64,000 nucleotides of DNA, taken from NCBI RefSeq assembly GCF_030143245.1, contig NZ_JARJNS010000004.1:248001-312000 (forward strand). Reading direction: 5' to 3'. The notes below the pieces were generated by a model, which ran no database searches, was not told where the DNA came from, and saw only the letters and a program-made list of their open reading frames with translations. This stretch comes from Rhabdaerophilum sp. SD176 (GTDB lineage: Bacteria; Pseudomonadota; Alphaproteobacteria; Rhizobiales; Beijerinckiaceae). The translations under genes were made by a program, and so were the position numbers. Position 1 is the stretch's first letter; each line of letters starts with the position of its first letter. Shown one piece after another: positions 55,142 to 64,000 of the stretch.

Positions 55142-55636
55142 TCAGTTCTGGTGCTTTGACAGGCTAGGCGTGGACAGGCCGGTCTGGCTTTGTCCCTGGT
55201 CAATCAGCCGGCCGACATGCTGGCTGTGGCTGGGCCCGAAACCGTCGAGTTCGATCCTCTCGCCCGAAAGCGGGTCGATGACCGAATGGCGGCCATTGGC
55301 GCGCTTGACGAGCCGATAGGGCGCGTCCCGGTCGAGCTGCCGCATCGCGCGGTCGCGGTTGAGGCTGCGATGGATGCCGCGCATGAAGCCGCTTCCATCG
55401 GTGGGGAGATGCTCGATCACCCGGTCATCCGGGAGGCGGCGGATCAGCATGCTGCCATCCGGCCTGGCCTCGAACCGGATCAAGACTTCGGCGACGACGG
55501 CCGGCATCGGCGCCGGTCCGTTGATTGCCTTCTGGTAGCGGCCGATGCCGGCCGAGACGACGGCCAGCACCATCAGGCTGGCGGCACCCGCCAGGAACCA
55601 TCCCGGAAAGACCGAACCCTTGGTGGTGGTGGCCAT
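55142..55636 (-). CDS. puhC: Photosynthetic complex assembly protein PuhC
   Basis: 164 residues. There is one N-terminal helix (GWFLAGAASLMVLAVVSAGIGRY), then a periplasmic domain with LIRFEARPDGSMLIRRLPDD, GFMRGIHRSLNRDRA and LVKRANGRHSVIDPLSGERIEL, the PuhC pattern. It is needed for normal reaction-centre and antenna assembly in Rhodobacter. It lies between puhB and the small gene before acsF. Confidence 0.93.
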   Translation of the reverse strand: MATTTKGSVFPGWFLAGAASLMVLAVVSAGIGRYQKAINGPAPMPAVVAEVLIRFEARPDGSMLIRRLPDDRVIEHLPTDGSGFMRGIHRSLNRDRAMRQLDRDAPYRLVKRANGRHSVIDPLSGERIELDGFGPSHSQHVGRLIDQGQSQTGLSTPSLSKHQN

Positions 55637-55650
55637 GTGCGTCTCCAGTC

Positions 55651-56337
55651 CTAGCGGGCGGCCGAGGCGAGGGAGGAGCCCTCGATCAGCGGCGTTTCAG
55701 GCTGCGGCGCAGGGCGCGCCGCCGGCAGGTTGAGGCTGGTCTCGCCTTCCGGGCTGGCCGCCTGGAGGGCATGGGCCAATACGGCGGCGACGGCATCGAG
55801 ATCTGCAAGGGCGCGGAAGCTCGGCTCCGGATTGTTCAGATGCCAGGGCCGGGCATGCGGCCAGAGCACGAGAGCGTTCAGGCGGGTGTTCTTGCCCATC
55901 GCAAGGCTGATATCGCCGGAACCATCCGCCCAGCGGCGGACCGAGGCCCCTTCGATGCAGGCGAAGGGCAGGTTGAACGTCATCGGCAGGGCCACGCCGA
56001 TCCGCATCACGACGCGCTTCGAGGTGATGCTGTAGACGCTCGACCGTGCAACCAGCCAGGCCACCAGAGCCAGCAGGCCGATGGCCAGGAGGGCCGCGAC
56101 AGTAATCGGCACGACGGAGCGGAACACCATCGGCCAGCCGCCGCCGACCCACCAGGTGCTGAAGGCGGTCCAGCCGATCAGCACGGCGAAATAGGCCGAC
56201 ACGAAGCGCAGATGGAAGCCGCGCCAGGCAAGGACCTTCCAGTCGGGCGCCCCCTGCCAGAGCAGGGTTTCGCCCTCCGGAAGCCGGGCGGGAAGGCCCC
56301 GCACCGGCTCTACGGCGAAATCGTCGTGATCGCTCAT
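55651..56337 (-). CDS. puhB: Photosynthetic complex assembly protein PuhB
   Basis: 228 residues. The N-terminal cytoplasmic stretch (LPEGETLLWQGAPDWKVL) is followed by two or three helices and a PH-like domain with YSITSKRVVMRIGVALPMTFNLPF and the end of the domain near ALVLWPHARPWHL. It helps assemble the reaction centre. Its start overlaps the puhA stop by 4 bases. Confidence 0.94.
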   Translation of the reverse strand: MSDHDDFAVEPVRGLPARLPEGETLLWQGAPDWKVLAWRGFHLRFVSAYFAVLIGWTAFSTWWVGGGWPMVFRSVVPITVAALLAIGLLALVAWLVARSSVYSITSKRVVMRIGVALPMTFNLPFACIEGASVRRWADGSGDISLAMGKNTRLNALVLWPHARPWHLNNPEPSFRALADLDAVAAVLAHALQAASPEGETSLNLPAARPAPQPETPLIEGSSLASAAR

Positions 56338-57110
56338 ATCAGGGGCTCCGCACGGTCCGGCGTCGCATAGAGGGTGCCCGAGCCGTAATAGGCACAGATC
56401 TTGTCTTCCTCGAGCAGGGTCACGACATCCGCCTTCGCGGTGCCCGGGACGTTCTCGAACTGCGCGCCGGTAATCGCATCCACCACCACGCGGCCCGGCC
56501 AGGTCTTCACCACTGAGAAGGTCATCGGCAGCAGGATGCGGCGCTTGCCCTTGGCTGTCTCGACCTCGAGATACCGGGCGAGGGCTTCCGAGCGGTCGAC
56601 CCAGATATCGACGACGGTGCCGCCGATTGCGCCGTCACAGCCGACAACCGGCATGCCGCGGGGATCGGGATCGCGCGAGGCTGTGGTGTAGCTGGTGGCG
56701 ACGCGCATCGGTACGATCCGCGGCGTCATCTGGGTGGTCAGGTCCGGCTTGTCGGCGCGTTCGGCCCAGGAGCCCGGCCCGATGCAATCATTCAGTGGAA
56801 CGGCGTTATTGGGTTCCAGAGGGGCCCCCGGGACGCGCGAGATAGCCTTGCCCGGAACAGGGCGGGCATCAGGAATTCCATCCGGGGCGATTTTGGTCGA
56901 ACCATCAGGCAGAAGGAAGGTTTTCGCCGGCGGGTAGAACATGAGGCTCTTCAGCCGGAACTTGCCGGGCTGCGTGGCTTCCTCGACCGGGTAGCCCTCG
57001 CGCTGGGCTTCGCGCTGCAGGTAGTAGATCAGCCCGGCGAAGAAGACCCAGAACACGTAAAGCGAGACGATCGCGAGATCGTAATGGTTGGCGAAACTTT
57101 GTGGCTCCAT
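56334..57110 (-). CDS. puhA: Photosynthetic reaction centre subunit H
   Basis: 258 residues: one N-terminal membrane helix (DLAIVSLYVFWVFFAGLIYYL), then EAQREGYPVEE and a cytoplasmic PRC-barrel with PVVGCDGAIGGTVVDIWVDRSEALARYLEVE, AQFENVPGTA and the C-terminal YYGSGTLYATPDRAEPLI. It caps the quinone side of the reaction centre L/M core; pufL and pufM are not in the window. Confidence 0.97.
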   Translation of the reverse strand: MEPQSFANHYDLAIVSLYVFWVFFAGLIYYLQREAQREGYPVEEATQPGKFRLKSLMFYPPAKTFLLPDGSTKIAPDGIPDARPVPGKAISRVPGAPLEPNNAVPLNDCIGPGSWAERADKPDLTTQMTPRIVPMRVATSYTTASRDPDPRGMPVVGCDGAIGGTVVDIWVDRSEALARYLEVETAKGKRRILLPMTFSVVKTWPGRVVVDAITGAQFENVPGTAKADVVTLLEEDKICAYYGSGTLYATPDRAEPLI

Positions 57111-57133
57111 GGGATGTCCTCCTCGAAGCGGGG

Positions 57134-58564
57134 TTAACTGGGGAACTCGGCAAGACGCAGTCGGGTCGAGCTCCTTTCCTCGCGGCTGAACCGTGTGCGG
57201 ACCAGCGGCCCGAGCGCGACAAGCGTCGAGAAAAGAAGCAGGATTTCAATGTGGTAGACAAAACCATAGGCAGCGGAGGGTGAGGTGAACGCCGCCCCGA
57301 GCGACCCCGCCTTGCCCAGCATGGCAATGCTGTCGCGGACGATCCCACCCACGGCGATGGCGAGGCCGGCGCAGCTGGCCTGCACGGCACCCCAGGCGCC
57401 GAGCGCGAGGCCGGTCAGGCCGCCGGTTTCCAGCGACATCGCGGCCATCAGCGTACTGACTGCGAAGAGTCCAGCGCCGAAGCCGATGAGGCAAACTCCG
57501 GCCTGGAACAGGATCGGCGATTGCAGTGCCCCCGCAAAGATCACCATCGGGAAGGCCACCAGCCCGGCCAGCACGCCGATCGCCGCCAGTCGGCAGGGAT
57601 GGAGCCCGAGCGCCAGCCAACGCGCCGCGAGCGCGAAGGCCAGCAGCGAGCCCGCACCGAGAAGGGCCGTCAGCATCGTCGTCGCGCTGACCGACAGCCC
57701 CAGCACCTCGGCGCCGTACGGTTCGAGAATGATGTCCTGCATGTTGAAACCGGCTGTGCCGAAGCCGACTGCGACGAGGAAGCGCCTTGCCTGCCTGTTG
57801 GCGGCGAACAGCGCCCAGGCCTCGCGGAAGCTCGGCTTCGTCTCGGTCCTCGGCGGCGGCGCGCGGCGCACCTCCTGTTTCCAGAGCGCGACCACATTGA
57901 GGATGAAGGTCGCCACCGCCGCGCCCTGGACCACCTGGATCAGGCGAACCGGGCTGAAATCGGCCAGGAACAGCGAGAAGACATAGCCGCTGACGATCGT
58001 GCCGATCAGGAATACGACATACATCAGCGCGACGACGCGGGGCCGTTGATCCTCGGCGGCGAGGTCGGTGGCGAGGGCAAGCCCGGCCGTCTGCGTCGTA
58101 TGCAGGCCCGTGCCGGCCAGCAGGAAGGCGAGGGCGGCTGCAACCTGTCCGACCCAGGCTGGTGCGTTATGGTCCGTGCCCAGCAGGAGGACCGCAAAGG
58201 GCATGATGGCCAGCCCGCTGAACTGCAGCAGCGTGCCGGTCCAGACATAGGGTACGCGCCTCAGGCCGAAGGCGGAGCGATGCGTGTCCGACCGGAACCC
58301 GACCAGCGCCCGGAACGGCGCTGCCAGGAAGGGGATCGCCACCATCACCGCCACAAGCGAGGCCGAGACGCCCAGCTCGACGATCATCACCCGGTTGAGC
58401 GTGCCGAGCAGCAGCACGGTCGCCATGCCCACCGAAACCTGGAACAGCGCCAGCCGCATCAGCCGCCCGAGCGGAAGCTCCGGCGTGGCCGCATCGGCGA
58501 AGGGCAGGTAGCGGGTGTCGATCCGCTTCAGCCGCTCCAGGATAAGGCGGTTCAGGTTGATCAT
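57134..58564 (-). CDS. lhaA: Light-harvesting 1 assembly protein LhaA (PucC/BCD-family MFS)
   Basis: 476 residues with twelve predicted helices. Family signatures are RLALFQVSVGMATVLLLGTLNRVMI, PYVWTGTLLQFSG, and TGLHTTQTAGLALATDLA. LhaA helps build the LH1 antenna and is thought to act with chlorophyll delivery. Its stop lies 23 bases beyond the puhA start, and its start overlaps the bchM stop by 4 bases. Confidence 0.95.
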   Translation of the reverse strand: MINLNRLILERLKRIDTRYLPFADAATPELPLGRLMRLALFQVSVGMATVLLLGTLNRVMIVELGVSASLVAVMVAIPFLAAPFRALVGFRSDTHRSAFGLRRVPYVWTGTLLQFSGLAIMPFAVLLLGTDHNAPAWVGQVAAALAFLLAGTGLHTTQTAGLALATDLAAEDQRPRVVALMYVVFLIGTIVSGYVFSLFLADFSPVRLIQVVQGAAVATFILNVVALWKQEVRRAPPPRTETKPSFREAWALFAANRQARRFLVAVGFGTAGFNMQDIILEPYGAEVLGLSVSATTMLTALLGAGSLLAFALAARWLALGLHPCRLAAIGVLAGLVAFPMVIFAGALQSPILFQAGVCLIGFGAGLFAVSTLMAAMSLETGGLTGLALGAWGAVQASCAGLAIAVGGIVRDSIAMLGKAGSLGAAFTSPSAAYGFVYHIEILLLFSTLVALGPLVRTRFSREERSSTRLRLAEFPS

Positions 58565-59273
58565 GCATGGCCCTCCGCCGGAGCGATGCGCAGGGCTTCC
58601 GAGATGTAGAAACCGCGCGACACCCGATAGGTCTCGCGGATCGCCCGGCCGGCCAGCGGCAGGTGCCGCGTCATTTCCCGGCCGAGCCGCGCCGCGCTGA
58701 CCGGCACGATGGCCGGCGCCCGGTCACCGCGCGGAAAGAACCGTCCGGCCATATGCATGGCGGTGAGGAGCGGGGTTTTCGGCGCCACGGTCACCAGCAT
58801 CGGGCCGGCAACCCGGTCGGCCAGCCCGGCCAGCGCCCGGGCAATATCGGGCGTGTCGTAATGGATCAGCGAATCCATCGCGACCATGCCATCGAACCGG
58901 CCGAGCGCCGGGTCGAGCATGTCGCCAACCCGGAAATCGATCGAACCGCCATTGAGATCGCGCGGGCTGCGCTCCTGGGCCAGCGCGATCAGCGTTGCGG
59001 AAATGTCGATCGCCACCACTTCAGCGCCACGTCGGGCGGCCTCGACCGAGAGCGCCCCGGTGCCGCAGCCGGCATCCAGAAGGCGGAAACCTGTCATGTC
59101 GTCCGGCAGCCAGCCCATCAGGCGCTGGCGCATTGAATCCCGCCCCGCCCGCACCGTGGCGCGGATGCCGCTGACCGGGGCATCCGAGGTCAACCGGGCC
59201 CAGGCATCGGCCGCCGTGCGGTCGAAATAGGTTTCCAGTTCGCCCTTGCGCTTGGTGTACGTCGTGCTTGTCA

Positions 59274-59274
<1 letters not shown>
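58561..59274 (-). CDS. bchM: Mg-protoporphyrin IX methyltransferase
   Basis: 237 residues. The SAM-binding motif is FRLLDAGCGTGALSVEAARRG, followed by DLNGGSIDFRVGDML and FDGMVAMDSLIHYD, and a Mg-porphyrin methyltransferase C-terminal domain (FFPRGDRAPAIVPVS). It methylates the 13-propionate of Mg-protoporphyrin IX, between chelation (BchH) and cyclisation (AcsF). Its ATG shares a base with the bchL stop (TGATG). Confidence 0.96.
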
Positions 59275-63884
<4,610 letters not shown>

Positions 63885-63910
<26 letters not shown>

Positions 63911-64000
63911 CGTACAGCGTCTCCACGGTGATCAGGCGGATGCCGCGCTGGCCAGCGAAGCTTTCGGTATTCCGGCGGGCCTTTCCCCGCACGAAGAACG
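63885..64000 (-). CDS. bchB: Light-independent protochlorophyllide reductase subunit B, C-terminal fragment
   Basis: Only the last 37 codons lie in the window: [15 protein letters not shown] followed by [15 protein letters not shown] and TGA at 63885-63887. This is the characteristic BchB C-terminal substrate-binding tail. The remainder runs off the window's right edge. It overlaps the bchH start and continues the BchB-BchH-BchL order seen in purple bacteria. Confidence 0.93.

Overview
The window is high-GC DNA from an alphaproteobacterium, most likely a member of Hyphomicrobiales (Rhizobiales) that makes bacteriochlorophyll. The evidence is a photosynthesis gene cluster in the order bchB-bchH-bchL-bchM-lhaA-puhA-puhB-puhC-orf-acsF-puhE-hemA-cycA, class I PHA synthase, heme A synthase, the rplM-rpsI-argC neighbourhood and the aminotransferase...hom-glpX-recJ neighbourhood. 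AcsF is the oxygen-dependent cyclase, so pigment synthesis can run with oxygen present. The genus cannot be fixed from the sequence alone. No rRNA, insertion sequence, integrase or CRISPR array was seen; one tRNA-Glu is present.

Layout. 1-8.6 kb: surface polysaccharide genes (two glycosyltransferases, a Wzy/WaaL-type membrane protein, a Wza-like export lipoprotein, a Wzc/GumC-like chain-length protein with a degenerate ATPase domain, a FemAB/BioF2-like acetyltransferase, a polysaccharide deacetylase). 8.6-24.9 kb: housekeeping and envelope genes (ctaA, metY, acyl-CoA enzymes, rplM-rpsI, argC, an alginate-lyase-like gene with a damaged 5' end, an FAH-family hydrolase, a FadL-type porin, phaC with a long Lys/Ala/Pro-rich N-terminus, small lipoproteins and secreted proteins). 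25-36 kb: an aminotransferase, then about 4 kb of inserted accessory DNA, then hom, glpX, a GNAT gene and recJ. The accessory DNA holds an AT-rich cassette with an RVPAGN...GGQWT protein interrupted by an in-frame TGA, two unrecognised small genes, telA and an oxidoreductase. At 36.2 kb lies tRNA-Glu(UUC), followed by two small membrane proteins.

37.3-50.5 kb is a long, almost gapless plus-strand run for uptake and breakdown of amide or carbamoyl amino compounds: M20 carbamoylase/allantoate-type hydrolase, amidase, a complete Dpp/Opp-type ABC importer, diaminopropionate ammonia-lyase-like enzyme, D-carbamoylase, amidohydrolase/deacetylase, RidA and a D-threonine-aldolase-type enzyme. A textbook sigma-54 (-24/-12) promoter precedes the substrate-binding-protein gene, which points to nitrogen control. 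A strong hairpin separates the binding-protein gene from the permease genes.

50.5-64 kb, minus strand: a small membrane-anchored collagen-like protein (38 uninterrupted Gly-X-Y triplets), cytochrome c2, then the photosynthesis operon. The operon is tightly coupled by start/stop overlaps and includes hemA, so precursor supply is transcribed with magnesium chelation, methylation, cyclisation and reaction-centre assembly.

Best candidates for something undescribed: the AT-rich RVPAGN cassette with its two companion genes, and the sigma-54-linked carbamoyl/D-amino/diaminopropionate operon.
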